A stretch of DNA of 64,000 nucleotides from Cymbidium sinense (Eukaryota > Streptophyta > Magnoliopsida > Asparagales > Orchidaceae). Under the pieces are notes generated by a model. It made no database searches, was not told the DNA's origin, and saw nothing but the letters and a program-made list of their open reading frames with translations. The DNA lies in assembly GCA_021442155.1 (NCBI GenBank), contig CM038214.1, positions 141,956,040 to 142,020,039 of the forward strand, given 5' to 3'. The position numbers were made by a program, and so were the translations under genes. Shown one piece after another: positions 36,011-46,824 of this stretch (its first letter is position 1; every line of letters begins with the position of its first letter).

Positions 36011-36913
36011 CATTCTTATGTCCTTTTTGTATAAGAATTTGGATAAATTTTAAAATTAATATGTTTAAATAATTCAATCAATTAAAATATAAATTCTAAA
36101 CATACACATACATTCATTATTTAAGTGTGCTAAAATATGTTGCATGTATATACTTAGATTAAATCATATGCATGTTACATGTGATGGAAAAGAATGATTT
36201 AATATATGTCATGTGGTAGTAATTCAATTAAATTAATCTTAAGATGCCTTTCATTTTGAATAGATTATTTAAAGTGAACTTAAGATTAATTAAATCATTT
36301 AATAAGCCATTCACTAAAGAGAACTAAATCAAATTAATATACTTTAGAAAGTGACTTAAGTTAGGATGAAAGAGGGCAATCCTCCTTTCCTCTCTTTATA
36401 ACACTTAGTTGAGTGTAACAAAATGAAACAAAATAAAACACAAATTAAAATTCTCAAATCAATTAAACTACTTCAAGTGAAATCAACCTTTCATGTTAAA
36501 TTGAATCCTTCTACACTTAGAAAATATAACACTAATGCCTAACAAGACATACCACATAAGCCTTAATACACACATTAGAATTAAGTCACCACTTATAGCT
36601 CTAAGTTAGGATGGTGTATGATGTGATGTATTTTATTTTATGATATTATTTTAGATTGGATGTATGTATTTATTGATAAGTCAATATTAGCCTAATATTT
36701 TCGAGGGATTATGCTTAAGGGATGCTTAAAAATAAATGTGAATGCTCTTTTATAGGTTGCTTAAATCCTTAAGCATAATCCAAGTTAGATAGTGGGCTTT
36801 TTACCCATGTGTAGGTACTAAGTCCAAATTATAAATACAACTTGGGATTATATGTATATTTAGCTAACCTCTATTTTGTAGGTGTAGATTTGATTTACTT
36901 TTCCCACATAAAT

Positions 36914-37699
36914 GTAATTTTGCAATAGAATTAGATTAGTGTTATGGGGATTAGGATGAGCAATGACATAAGGCTTTGTCTTGGGTGCCCTGATGCCTTT
37001 GAAGCAAGCACCATCCAAATCAAAGAGGAACCAAATCAAATGGAGATATGAAGAAAGAAGACCCCATAGCATTTAATACAATTATAATTATTCTTTCATA
37101 TTCTAGGTTGTATAAGGGTAGAGCTACCCATCTTTTCTCTCTTGTTATATGAGGTACCCAACCTCACACCTTTTATTCTTTTATGATAGTTTATATAATT
37201 ATTTGATGTTATGTTTACATTGTGCATTAGATGACATGCTTTAATAGTTTCTTAAATGATTGATGCTTTAATGTGTGGATATGATTAGGCTCTTAGGATA
37301 AAAATAAACTTTTCTACCCAACTAATCACTCATAATAAAAAATTTTAAACATCTCATTCATCATAAAGCCTAAGACATAAATAAGATAATTAAAAGATTT
37401 AGCAACCCCTTAGTATATGGTTGTATGTTTCACATCATGCATGCATACTCTTTCTCTGAACATGAAGGATATCCATCCTTGTACGATAAAGGAATGCTTG
37501 ACTGTGAGGGCATCCCTTGTGGTGGAGAGCACCTTCTTCTAGTTGATTTAACCCAAAACATATTTCATCATGCATTTAGCATAAGAAATCCTAAAGCCTC
37601 TATCAAAATGATGTGTCTAAAATGAAATAAAATTTGAAAATATTTTGCATCTATAGATTAAGTCATATGCTCATACCACTCATGCTTTAGTCTCTTAGG
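36914..37699. other. About 787-bp segment present only in copy 2
   Basis: Copy 1 reads CATAAATGTAGGAGTGTGTTTAGG at 8743, whereas copy 2 breaks after CACATAAATGTA and resumes at GGGAGTGTGTTTAGG. The extra DNA has no terminal inverted repeats or poly(A) that I can see. Minus-strand words near 36910-37060 (DGACFKGI, KPYVIAHPNP) form a short frame of no known family. It could be original sequence lost from copy 1 or an insertion in copy 2. Confidence 0.55.
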
Positions 37700-38559
37700 G
37701 AGTGTGTTTAGGACTTTAATCTCTTTCTAATTAAATAACTACCCTAGCTATCTTGCAATTCATAAGACTAGACTATATGGTTTTAAAATCATTGGAGGAG
37801 TTACAAGCTACCACTCAGTTATAAGTCTGTTGGACAATTTATTCTCTCTGGAGGTAAAACCCTTATGTCCACCTATCTTTAGATTTAGGTCGTGTTTTCA
37901 TAAAGCTCCCTAGATTTAGGATCCGGTAGCTATTTTCTTCGAGCTACAATCATAAATCCTCACCTCTTAAGCATTCCCACAACCTTATGTTAGTGCATTA
38001 TAAGCCATAGTAATCTAATTAAATTTCAACTCAAAACATATAAATCTATTCAACTTTAAAATTATAAAGCTCAACCATAGGATAGATTGGAAAGCTCATG
38101 ATGCTTTCTAGTATCATAAGAATTTACTACTTATTTCATTTGGATTCCAAAAAATAATTCTTCTTAAACTTTCCCAATTGATTTTCCAAATAAAACCAAT
38201 CTTTTGATAGTCTAACCTTGAAATCTTTGGAGATGATAATTGTCTACTTTAATCGAGAGTATTCTAGAAATTTCATTTCTAAGATGTAATTAACTATGAG
38301 GCTTGCCTCCATGGGAACTTAAAACCTAGTTTAATATAAACCTTGCTTTATTCATCCATGTAAAGTGGGAGAAATCTCTACAAAGACCCATCATGCCTAA
38401 AGAGTCTTTATTACATGATTAGGTCCATTGTAGTAGGTGATGTTCTATCTTCGAGATAGTACATCATACCTCAATGTTGTACATCACCTCAAAAGTATCC
38501 CCCTACACCGCTGGTGTCCCCTACATCCAAAAAAATAAACACCACAAGGCCCTCTCCTT

Positions 38560-39010
38560 GTTCATTGAATTTTCAACATCATTCTTTCTTTTGGATTTTG
38601 GAGATGTCGATCCTCAAGTAGCAAGGTTCTTAGACTCATAATGTTGATTGATACACCGGTCAAGAACTCTAGATAGCTATCTGCCAACATCCACTATAAT
38701 GTAAAGTGACAGTTGTGCTCGGTCATCCCTAGGAGTAAGTCTTCATCGCTGAATGTAACTCCTAAGATGTCCTTCAAGTGGCATGCCTCAATTTTAATAG
38801 TGGTCAACTGAGCTAAGCATATCTCTAGATCAAGTAAGGCCTTGATTAGGGATTTTCTCATCTTTTTGGATAAGACAAGGGTGTCGTATATGCTTAACTT
38901 AGCTAGAAACTTTCTAAGGTGAGCTAGGACATTGTAATCAACTGCTTGGTCCTCCATATATCTATGGGTGGAGCATCCCATGGAGGGGCTATATGCACAC
39001 AGAACCAATG
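38560..39010 (-). pseudogene. Ty3/gypsy protease region remnant, copy 2
   Basis: Homologue of 9590-10095. An open stretch at 38694-39008 (minus) reads DYNVLAHLRKFLAKLSIYDT, LSKKMRKSLIKALLDLEI and VTFSDEDLLLGMTEHN. A stop follows FTL, then the protease in another frame, with S-INIMSLRTL near 38625-38650 (active-site flank), and FNEQGE near 38555-38575. The catalytic Asp region is badly damaged. It lies in the same orientation as the gag remnant to its right. Confidence 0.78.
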
Positions 39011-39334
39011 ACTTACTTACCCTTATCTAAGGTGCTACCCAAGGTAGAACAATGTCACATAAGTTGACTAGTGACTTCTTGGAATGATGAGCTTGTGGAA
39101 AGTTCTACCTTCTCATCGCATCATACCTAGCTTCTCCTATGGGATCTTCAGTCGCTAACTCCAAGTCAATCTCAAGAAGTAAACCCATTGATTGATTCAA
39201 GGATAATCCAACTCAATCAAAAGGAAAGGATCATAACTACTAGAGCTATTTTTTATTTAGACAGAGCTTTCAATAGAATAAAATCAAGAGCAAAAAGTAG
39301 AATATATAAAGTAAATAGCTTTCTTCATTAATAT

Positions 39335-39840
39335 CTATTTGGGTGGAGGTACATGATAAATCAAGTAAAGTAAGCAGAGTAAGGGATTTAGTGCCCTTAT
39401 CCATGAGATACAATGCTCCCTAAGAGGAGAGCTAGAGAAGAGGTGGTAGCAACTGGAGGGAGTACTGACTTGGATGGTGGCTATGCTACGACTATCCCGG
39501 GCAAGTATGGTGGGTCGCTCATGGGCTGTCACCCTCCTCGAGTTGTCCTTGCAACTAGCAAACATTCCTTGGTGTTGAGGTTTACTGTGCACCTACAAGA
39601 AAGCTTGATCTTAGAAATGATCTTCTTAGAGGTTCGATAGGAGATATCCTAACCTTCGGTCTTAAGAGGATCACAAGTATCCCCAAGGATTACTCTAACG
39701 TAACGGATGGTTGTTCTAATAAGTATTCCTTAGGGATAACTATGGCTCTCAACTTGTGCGGCTCAAGCTAGTCCTTAAAAGTGATACAATCCTCTAAGAC
39801 ATGGCCTAACATATAGTGGTAGGCAATAGCTAGATCTCAT
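39335..39840 (-). pseudogene. Ty3/gypsy gag C-terminus (zinc-knuckle-like) and linker, copy 2
   Basis: At 39640-39840 the minus strand reads AIAYHYMLGHVLEDCITFKD then LEPHKLRAIVIPKEYLL. This fits the plant gypsy gag zinc-knuckle pattern C-x-YH...GH.T..C..LKD with the first Cys lost. The open stretch at 39335-39592 ends in IYHVPPPK, the linker start also seen in copy 1 near 10480. Stops are present between the parts. Confidence 0.65.
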
Positions 39841-40110
39841 TTTGTCCACTTCCTCCTCTTAGACTCTGTAACGAAAGTCAGTTTCTAAGAGATTCTTAAA
39901 GATTTTCCTAACTCCCTCTTGAATGAATATGGCTTATTCAATCTATCAAGAGTAGGTGGAAAGTAGCCGGCGATGGATATGAATACTACCAGTAGGCTAG
40001 GTGGTGGAAATGGTCTACGTGTGGCCTGGTGGTTAAAGAGGTGTGAAGAAAGGAGGTGAGCTGTCTCTCATCAACTCTCGGTCGCTTCTCCTCCATTGAC
40101 ACAACTATCC

Positions 40111-40475
40111 CTAGCTTCTTCTCAAACACCTTCGGTTTGGGCCTATAAGATTGGTCGAAAGGGCAACTATTTGGCCTCTTGCTTCCTCCTTGATGATTAA
40201 TTTCTCAAATATTTTGATGGTAAAGCCTTTAAGCATGAAGGCGACCGGGCCATGGATATTCTTGAGATGATTCTCAATGGCATGTTGTTCAGACAACTGT
40301 GGTTAGCATTTCATGCACAGGTTGTGCCATTTGAGAATGTAATCAACAAGTGACTCTTTGAGTTTTTGTTTCTTTGTAATGAGGTCGCCTACAATCACCC
40401 TCTATTGAGCTCAAACAAAGCACTTGATGAAGAGGTGCTCCAACTCAATAAAAGTATCCATTGAACTCGCTCTGA
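40111..40475 (-). pseudogene. Ty3/gypsy gag (Retrotrans_gag-like) remnant
   Basis: Capsid-type gag segment on the minus strand: EHLFIKCFV, ITKKQKLKESLVDYILKWHN, QLSEQHAIENHLKNIHG, LKGFTIKIFEKLI. This order matches plant gypsy gag proteins (ESL.DYI.RW..L....SE..A.......G....L.G..P.TFEEL). The last open part is 40111-40296, and stops upstream break the rest. It is upstream of the protease remnant in the element direction, as expected. No 5' LTR follows to the right, because telomere-like repeat starts at about 40620. Confidence 0.8.
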
Positions 40476-40619
40476 ATCAAATCAAATGCAACAACTCACG
40501 ACCGATAACAAAAGGTAAAAGAGGATCATATTGCCACCGTTGTTGCAACAAATTCTAAAGTGTGCAATGTGTTACTGGTTCCCACTACCATCAAAGAACT
40601 TGAAGGATGGTGGCACAAT

Positions 40620-40772
40620 ACCTAAATAAAAATAAAAGCTAAATAAAACCTAAACCTAAAAAATAAACCTAAAAAATAAACCTAAAATAAATAAAAAAAA
40701 ACCTAAACCCTAAACTAAAAAAAAACATAAACCTAAAACAAAACAAAATAAAATAAACATAAACCCAAATAA
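40620..40772. repeat. Telomere-like repeat stub before the gap
   Basis: CCTAAATAAAAATAAA and AAACCTAAACCTAAA words in the same orientation as the other arrays. It abuts the run of N, so the true length of this array is unknown. Confidence 0.85.
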
Positions 40773-40872
40773 NNNNNNNNNNNNNNNNNNNNNNNNNNNN
40801 NNNNNNNNNNNNNNNNNNNNNNNNNNNNNNNNNNNNNNNNNNNNNNNNNNNNNNNNNNNNNNNNNNNNNNNN
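40773..40872. other. Assembly gap of exactly 100 N
   Basis: A run of 100 N, the conventional size for a gap of unknown length. Neither order nor distance across it is guaranteed by the sequence itself. Confidence 1.
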
Positions 40873-42410
40873 CAAAACACCCAACAAATGATATATTAAA
40901 CTCAAGAAAGTAGATAAGGAGGTAACCTATGAAAGCATTAGACCGAGGGAGCACCACCAAAGCCACCACCAAGAATTGCTAACACAAGCTAGAGCAAACC
41001 TCACACTATGGGAAAAAGGACTAAACAGAGACCAAACAAAGGCAAAATGAGGACCATAGTTGATAAGGCCATTCATTAAATGAACATGCAAAGAACCAAA
41101 ACAATACTATCTAGGAAGTAAGACTAACATCAAGAATGTTAGAACCAAGGCAACCATCAAAAGGAAAGGGAAGAGGTTCACCACGTCCTAAAATGAAAAT
41201 CCCGAGGTAGAAACTAGAAGAGAAGAATGGGAAAGAAAGTAGTTCCAAACATAGACTCAAAAAGATCAAGAAAATTATAACAAAGTAAATACTCTTTTGA
41301 CCAAACCAGCCAGCTAGAGCACCCAATCTAAGCAAAAACAAGGTAGTCCACACATACCAAGACGCCAAGGATTCAAATCAATAGAATTAGAACCATCAGG
41401 ATGAAAGATAGAAAGAGTCATCTAGTACAAACATTGAAAAAATCCCAAGGGAAAGCTGTAGACAACAGCCACCAATGAAAATCCAAGGACAAGAGAATCT
41501 AGTTTAAACATTTAGATACATCAACCAAAAATAGAAAAAGTAAGAGCCCTTTAGGATCACAAATAACCCAACAACTAGAGACAGTCGCAAACAAGAACCC
41601 CAATAGAGTCATCATTAGCTAAGTCCAAAAAACATCCAACCAATAGTTTGCAACCTTCCAGTTCATAACACAAATTAAAAATAGAACCTCAGTATTATAG
41701 AAGGCACACCCAATATTCAGAAAGATATAACAATAAGCATCCAACCTTACACTCATCTAACACTAAAGAAAGGATAGATAGCCATAGAAAATAGTTCTCC
41801 AAGCTACAACCAAAACAAAGAGCCCTCATGGTCACACAACTCCTCTTAGCAGAGCAAAACCAAGAGAGAAAGGACAACCAAAAGCAACTGAAAACCATCT
41901 GACAAGAAACAACAAGGTGACAGATCACCACAACAGAAGGTCATAAAAATAAGCAACACCAAAGAGAAAAGCCCATAGCCAGAAACACCAAGAAACAACC
42001 AACCAAAAAAAAATAAAAAAAAGGCTACAGAGAGATCCAACCAATAAAGAGAACCACACCAACTAGAAGACAAGCAAAAAAACCCCACCACTATAAACAC
42101 CTCTATAGGTTGGGAGAAAACAAAAAAAAAATAAATATAACAGCAAAAATCCAATAAATGGAAAGACAACCCCAACCCATCCAAAGAATGGGAAGAAACC
42201 AAACTAGAAAATAAAAGTAGGTTTATGAGAAGAAAAAAAATCAAGACCAAACCAACAAAAGAGAAAACCAGAAATATTCAAAAATAATAACAAGGGGAAA
42301 GCCAAAGCCCCACAGGAGGAAAAAAGGCTAAAAGCTTCTAACATAAGGCAAACCAATTTTATCAAGATTCACAAGACCCCTTAAAAGGAAAGGGATGTCA
42401 TCATTAGAAA
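40873..42410 (-). other. L1 copy 2 3' UTR
   Basis: About 1.5 kb rich in T and G on the element strand (A/C on plus), typical of plant L1 3' UTRs. Long minus-strand frames here (41111-41368 and 41846-42250) are very rich in Leu, Phe, Ser and Val, because of base composition. They lack homology and I do not treat them as genes. Confidence 0.65.
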
Positions 42411-42414
42411 ACAT

Positions 42415-42790
42415 TTGCAAAGAAGAAGACTTGGCCCCAAATTGGCAAGAAAGTCAGCACAAGAGTTGGCTTCCCAATAAATATGAGAAATTTGAAAATC
42501 TAGGTTAAGAAGCCTCCTAGTATGATTAAGTAAATACACACTTCAAGATACCATGAGCATAAGATAAAGAGTAAATAAAAGAAGGAGAGCATCAACTTCA
42601 AATAAGATCTTATGAAAACCTTGTTGTAAACAAATGGAAATGCATGATGAAAGCCTTTGAGCTCAACAAATAACACATAACAAGGCTCTAGCAAGAAAAG
42701 TAGAGATAACCTACACTATGATCTCTCAAAATCCCACCATAGCCATACCATTAGAAATCGAGCCATCGTGTTAACTAATGTAAAGAAAAT
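42415..42790 (-). pseudogene. L1 copy 2 RNase H remnant
   Basis: The minus strand shows DGSISNGMA near 42760 (from NTDGS with a one-base deletion just before the Asp codon), YGGILRDHSVG in a shifted frame, FEVDALLL near 42590, and ISHIYWEANSCADFLANLG near 42435-42490. This is the full RNase H order of plant L1s, including the H...AD end that copy 1 has lost. The catalytic Asp codon is kept here, but frames are broken. Confidence 0.8.
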
Positions 42791-42800
42791 TAGGTTTAAT

Positions 42801-43390
42801 CTAGTATATAATTTTGGGTAGGAGAATACATTGGGGAAGGATAATCCCAAAATTCAAGGCCATGACTTGCACCCTTAAAACTAGAGTGAGTAAAAGATTA
42901 GCTTTGAAAAGAAACAAAATTTTATATTTGGCTAGAATAATATGATGATAATTCATAGAAATATTACAATGCTTAGCATCATTATCCATCCAAATATACC
43001 AAAGAATAGCTAAAATAATTTTAACATGGGCCTTAGAAGTATGGGAGAAACATGCTTCAAGAAGTTGCATAATAGAAAATGAACCATTAAAATGGAAAGT
43101 ATTAAAAATATTATCATAATTCCACAATTTAAGAACAATAGGTCATTCATAAAAACATGATCCACACTTTCAATGTGATAGAAAATTGACATTTAGGGGA
43201 GATGGAAACCTTTTTTTGTAGTATCATCCATAAGGATATAATGCTTCAATGCCGTTAAAAGAGAAGGAGACACTAATATTCTAGATTTTAGTAAAAAATC
43301 AAGGACTTTGATATTTAAATATGATGAAATGCCAAACATCCTTAAAAACAAAAATCTCCAAGAAGAATTGAAGAGAATTTGGTCGTTCAT
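42801..43390 (-). pseudogene. L1 copy 2 zf-RVT domain remnant
   Basis: Minus frames give HYILMDDTTKKGFHLP and then HIESVDHVFMNDLLF, followed by FGIFGWIMMLS-type sequence near 42960-43000. It aligns with WSKGFYLPSK and HIENVNHVFVN of copy 1. The zinc Cys codons are in broken frames. Confidence 0.75.
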
Positions 43391-43399
43391 TAGGGAAAG

Positions 43400-44285
43400 A
43401 ATAAATTTTAAGGATTTTGTAAATGATCACAGGAAAAGGATATCAATTGAGCCACATCCCATTTATAGAAATAACTAATTAATCTTAAGCATCATTGGAA
43501 TGAGTATTGAGTAAGTAATCAATAAAGACATCCCCAAATCTTGCCAAAAGAAAGAGGTACTAGAATTGACACCCCAAGAAATTAAGTTCTCAAGATTCCA
43601 TTTGATACTAAAAAGTCTACAATAAAGAGAATAAATTTGAAAGCACAAATGAGGGATGTCTTACAATATTTAGCATTTATAATAAACTTGACCAATAACT
43701 ATTTTATTTCTAATAATATCCATCGCATTTATGGAAAGAAAATTGTTAATAGAATCTCTAAAGTTTTGAAAATAAAACCACCTTCATTAATACCACAATT
43801 TGTACAATAGTCCAATGTAATCTTGATAAAAAAGTTGATAACTAAAATTTATTAAAGAGTCTATGATCTTTTAATAATATAACTAGAACAATAGTAAACA
43901 ATTGATAGAGGGAGGAAGGGAAATTTTGATAGATAAGTCTAGCTCCATAGAAAAGTAAATGGAACCAAGAAGATTCTTATTTATGAATAACTTCATCAAA
44001 TGAAGAAGATCTTGCCATATAAGAGACCATAATATAAAGAGAATTTGATGCAAAAACTTGTAATATTTTTATAGCATTGATCTAGATAAAAATAGAAAAC
44101 CAAAATAACTTTATCAAGATATTGAGAAACTCTTAAAAAAAAAATAGTTAAGAACTTACACAATTTTTTAATAATAAAGATAGGCATTGAAAAATATAAT
44201 GATCTTTTAACTAAGGTGAGATATGAAAAAAATAGTTCTAGACATGTTAGGCTACTAAACATCACCTAAACATCAAAGATATTTA
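43400..44285 (-). pseudogene. L1 copy 2 degraded RT end and connection
   Basis: Expected location for the RT end and connection of ORF2. I see only a weak hint, NMSRTIFFISHLS near 44220-44260, that resembles the segment after the catalytic box (N..KT.FFIS). The open stretch at 43996-44265 (minus) has no other recognisable motif. Sequence is AT-rich with many stops. Low certainty. Confidence 0.4.
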
Positions 44286-44294
44286 AAATAAGGA

Positions 44295-44435
44295 AATAAA
44301 AATCCCTAATGAATTAGAAAGAAGGGAAGAAATACACTTAATAACAAAGAAAACCATCATGAAAAGATCAAGAAATTATAACAAAGTAAATACTCTTTTA
44401 CCAAAATAGAGCAAATCTAAGTAAAAAAAATAATG
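44295..44435. repeat. Internal duplicate of L1 3' UTR segment
   Basis: GATCAAGAAATTATAACAAA and GTAAATACTCTTTTACC here match GATCAAGAAAATTATAACAA and GTAAATACTCTTTTGACC at 41264-41304, with matching flanks (AGAGCA...CTAAG). It lies where the RT core should be, so it probably marks a deletion with a template switch or a recombination between two L1 copies. Confidence 0.7.
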
Positions 44436-44579
44436 TTATCAGAACAATAAGAAAGAATAATTATCACAAGAAATATCATCATAAGCAACATTTTTATTCA
44501 GAATCTCTTTATAAAAAGAAAAAGTAGAATCAACAAGCTTTTATGAACACCAAACTCCATCATTAATTTTCATTTTGTG

Positions 44580-44720
44580 AATGTGATTTATAGCCTTTTC
44601 TTTTAACAATGGCATGAAAATATTTAGTATTATGATCACCATCGAGATCCATTTCATATAAAGCTTTTGCCAATAGGTCTCTCCATGTCTTGAAAACATG
44701 TTAACCTATCTTTAGCTTGA
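44580..44720 (-). pseudogene. L1 copy 2 pre-RT linker
   Basis: The minus strand reads DLDGDHNTKYFHAIVKRK at about 44600-44650, equivalent to DGDRNTRYFHDLFKKK in copy 1 near 1255-1310. It ends the endonuclease-RT linker. HKMKINDGVW follows before homology is lost. Confidence 0.75.
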
Positions 44721-45099
44721 GCCAACAAATGAATTTTAGAAGGATCATTAACAACGCCTTTCCAAAACTATAACCTCATTCTCCATAATATTGACAAAAG
44801 GTTCTTGAAATAATGTTAATTCCACCAAGTAAAGGCATTTTTAAGCCTTTTAATTTGAACCACAATCTCCTCATCCCAAAATAGAATCAGATGAAGAGGT
44901 TCACCGTTAGTCAACAACATCCAAAAATTTATCATCCATGAGCCATATTTTGGAAGCAAAAGGATGGGGAGGAGGATTTACTAGCAATAAAATTCATAGT
45001 GATAAGCAAGGGAGAATGGTCCGAAAGGGTTCTTAAGTGCTCCACATAATAGGGAGAATATTAATCCATAAATGATTAAAAGAAAATCTAGCTTTTGAG

Positions 45100-45640
45100 T
45101 CTATAATTATTTCAAGTAAATTGAGACCCACTAAAGCCAATATGAATAAGATGACAATCAAGGATCATGTTATTAAAATCTTCCATAGAAAATAAGTTCA
45201 GAGCATTACCACCAACCCGTTTAGAGGAAGAAGAGATAGTATTAAAGTCCCCACCCACAAACCAAGGAGCATCAACAGAAGAAGAAAAACTAATAAGATC
45301 CTTCCAAAGAAGCCTACCATTTCTATTACAAGAAGCATAAACAAATGAGCCAAAACAACACCAATTATCGTAAGAAATCTTAACATTCACAACTTGGGAT
45401 AAATCATCCAAAACCTATAGAACATAAGGACTATTCCAAAAAATCCAAATTTTATTGTTCTAGCAAAAAAAATTAGAAAACCAATCATTTCGCAACAAAA
45501 GAAAAGTTATAAGGAAGAATAAAAGGTTCCAAAATAGCCAAAAGGAAATGTTATGAGAATGAACTAAATTTCTATATTTAACATAGAGGGTACCAATCCT
45601 CTACATTCCAAATTAAGAAAGAAACCATTTATTTTGGGGA
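45100..45640 (-). pseudogene. L1 copy 2 endonuclease remnant
   Basis: Starts near 45625 with FLIWNVEDW, where copy 1 has a stop for the Trp. AILEPF follows near 45535 (catalytic Glu). An open stretch at 45112-45411 contains DDLSQVVNVKISYDNW, YASCNRNGR, PWFVGGDFNTISSSSKRVGG and LIHIGFSGSQFT. The GDFN motif and the final GFSG..FTW are hallmarks of L1 endonucleases. Confidence 0.88.
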
Positions 45641-46020
45641 AGAGCTAGATCTAGTAACTAAAGTTAGAAATTTAGTTTTAGGAGTTTTATTTTTCTTTCT
45701 AAAACCATTTGTAATTTATTAGTCATATCCACAACATCACCTTCCATAGAGATTATTCAGGGTATGTTTGGAATAAGGCACATTTAAACCATCATTGCAT
45801 GCCACTTCACCTTCTTCCAAATCATTATTATGTATCTGATTAGAAATCAGTTCAAAATTAGATGAAGAAGCAAGAGAAGGATTAGAACCATTTAAAAAAA
45901 ATGCCCAATTAGATTAGAAACTATATCCTTAGTTTGCTCACCATTCAAGCCCTCATCAAGATCACATTTTTCAATTAAAGGTGGCAAAGAAGTAGAATGG
46001 AATCATTTGAGATAAAATCA
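45640..46020. other. L1 copy 2 ORF1-ORF2 interval
   Basis: Rich in acidic and polar codons on the minus strand, interrupted by stops, as expected for the low-conservation C-terminus of ORF1 and the start of ORF2. No motif is recognised. Confidence 0.4.
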
Positions 46021-46790
46021 TCATCCATAAGAAAACATATTATTGTCCATATTATCAAATGGGATTCATATGTATAGGCCCATTACAAAATAATGCATCC
46101 TTATTACCATGACTGACATCCAAAAGTTGATCAGGCTTAAGAACCGCAACATTGTCCAAAGGAGCAGTGGGAGGATCAAGGCAATGACCCTCAGCTTTAG
46201 GTAAAGAGTTATCCATTGGAACAATTTTTTGTGGTTTAACCAAGTCCTTAAGAGTGGGATCCAAGTTATTATGAATGGGTTTCTTAAGGTGAGGTGAACC
46301 ACAAAGCAATTAAACTCCATGACCATGAATTTTGCAATGGGAACAAAAATAGGAAAATTCTCAAAATCCACTTTTGCAAATATCCATATTTCATCGATCC
46401 TAGCCAAATTTCCTTTGGAAAATTTTTTAGTTATATCCAACTTGACTAGAATTCCAAATAGATGGTCGGTATTAGAAGCTATATCAACTTGAGATGACCA
46501 AAACAACACACCCATAGTAAAAAAGAAACTCATGATTAATGAAATGGACATGCAAATTGGGAAGAGAGATCCAAACCAACAATAAGATATTCCTTAATAT
46601 TAAAATGGGGCTCCATTTTAACAATCATCGACAATTGAAAACAAAATAAGCATCGAGAAAACTCAGAATAATCTAAGTCATTTGAAAGTCAATCAAGACA
46701 TGAAGGGAATCAATCAATTTGAAAAAAAGATACAGAGTTTCAAGCTATGGAAAAATGATCTAATATTCTCTAGGATGACAAAGCAAATTT
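46020..46790 (-). pseudogene. L1 copy 2 ORF1 (DUF4283-like) remnant
   Basis: ORF1 of plant L1s encodes an RNA-binding protein with a DUF4283 domain. On the minus strand, FALSSR near 46780, then MIVKMEPHFNIKEY near 46600-46640, then MGVLFWSSQVDIA and LVKLDITKKFSKGNLARID near 46440-46510 match its order (FxLPx..., W.PDFNP...P.W..LP.LP.H..., G.LVK.D..T....ARI.VE.D). VDFENFPIFVPI follows. The zinc knuckle usually found after it is not visible. The linker 46055-46309 contains CGSPHLKKPIHNN. Confidence 0.75.
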
Positions 46791-46824
46791 ACCCTAAACC
46801 TAAAAAAATTTGCTTTGCCATCCT
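46772..46824. repeat. 19-bp inverted repeat enclosing telomere-like DNA
   Basis: Left arm AGGATGACAAAGCAAATTT (46772-46790) and right arm AAATTTGCTTTGCCATCCT (46806-46824) are reverse complements with one mismatch. The 15-bp loop is ACCCTAAACCTAAAA, a telomere-type word. The left arm is the start of L1 ORF1 (minus) and the right arm encodes the same KFALPS start on plus. It is the joint between two oppositely oriented L1 pieces. Confidence 0.85.

Larger units (their letters stand above)
31390..38560 (-). mobile_element. Gypsy-related non-coding block, copy 2
   Basis: Diverged second copy of the block at 3970-9590, extending about 830 bp further left (31390-32225, rich in AAATCAAA/CCAAAT words, with two AACCCTTCCTAAGCCATATG segments about 180 bp apart at 31577 and 31755). 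It contains the same TTGACC-rich part, balanced-composition part, AT-rich part and subrepeats in the same order. It lies between the protease start (38560-39010) and the protease end/RT linker (29690-31390) of gypsy remnants. It is therefore either an insertion into the protease gene or an LTR joined to gag-protease by an internal deletion. Compared with copy 1 it has many short deletions. Confidence 0.65.
40873..46790 (-). mobile_element. L1-type LINE, copy 2, with ORF1 but without an RT core
   Basis: A plant L1 on the minus strand. From right to left it has ORF1 (DUF4283-like, 46020-46790), endonuclease (45100-45640), pre-RT linker (44600-44720), possible RT end (43400-44280), zf-RVT (42801-43390), RNase H (42415-42790) and a long 3' UTR. 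The central RT with FRPISLC and FADD is not found. In its place lies a short copy of the 3' UTR. The left end meets the assembly gap, so the poly(A) tail is not seen. It is the same family as the copy at 1-3966. Confidence 0.85.

Noticed and set aside
37425..37625. Small plus-strand gene in the 787-bp segment
   Set aside because: 66 codons without recognisable homology. The segment is absent from the sister copy, so there is no conservation to support it.
40669..40972. Frames running through the N gap
   Set aside because: They consist mostly of unknown residues across 100 N and have no support.
41111..42250. Minus-strand Leu/Phe/Val-rich frames resembling membrane proteins
   Set aside because: They lie in the T/G-rich 3' UTR of an L1 element, where composition alone yields hydrophobic frames.
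44595..46790. Separate host gene in the minus frames at 46055-46551
   Set aside because: Their motifs match L1 ORF1 (DUF4283-type), and the endonuclease lies directly downstream in the same orientation.
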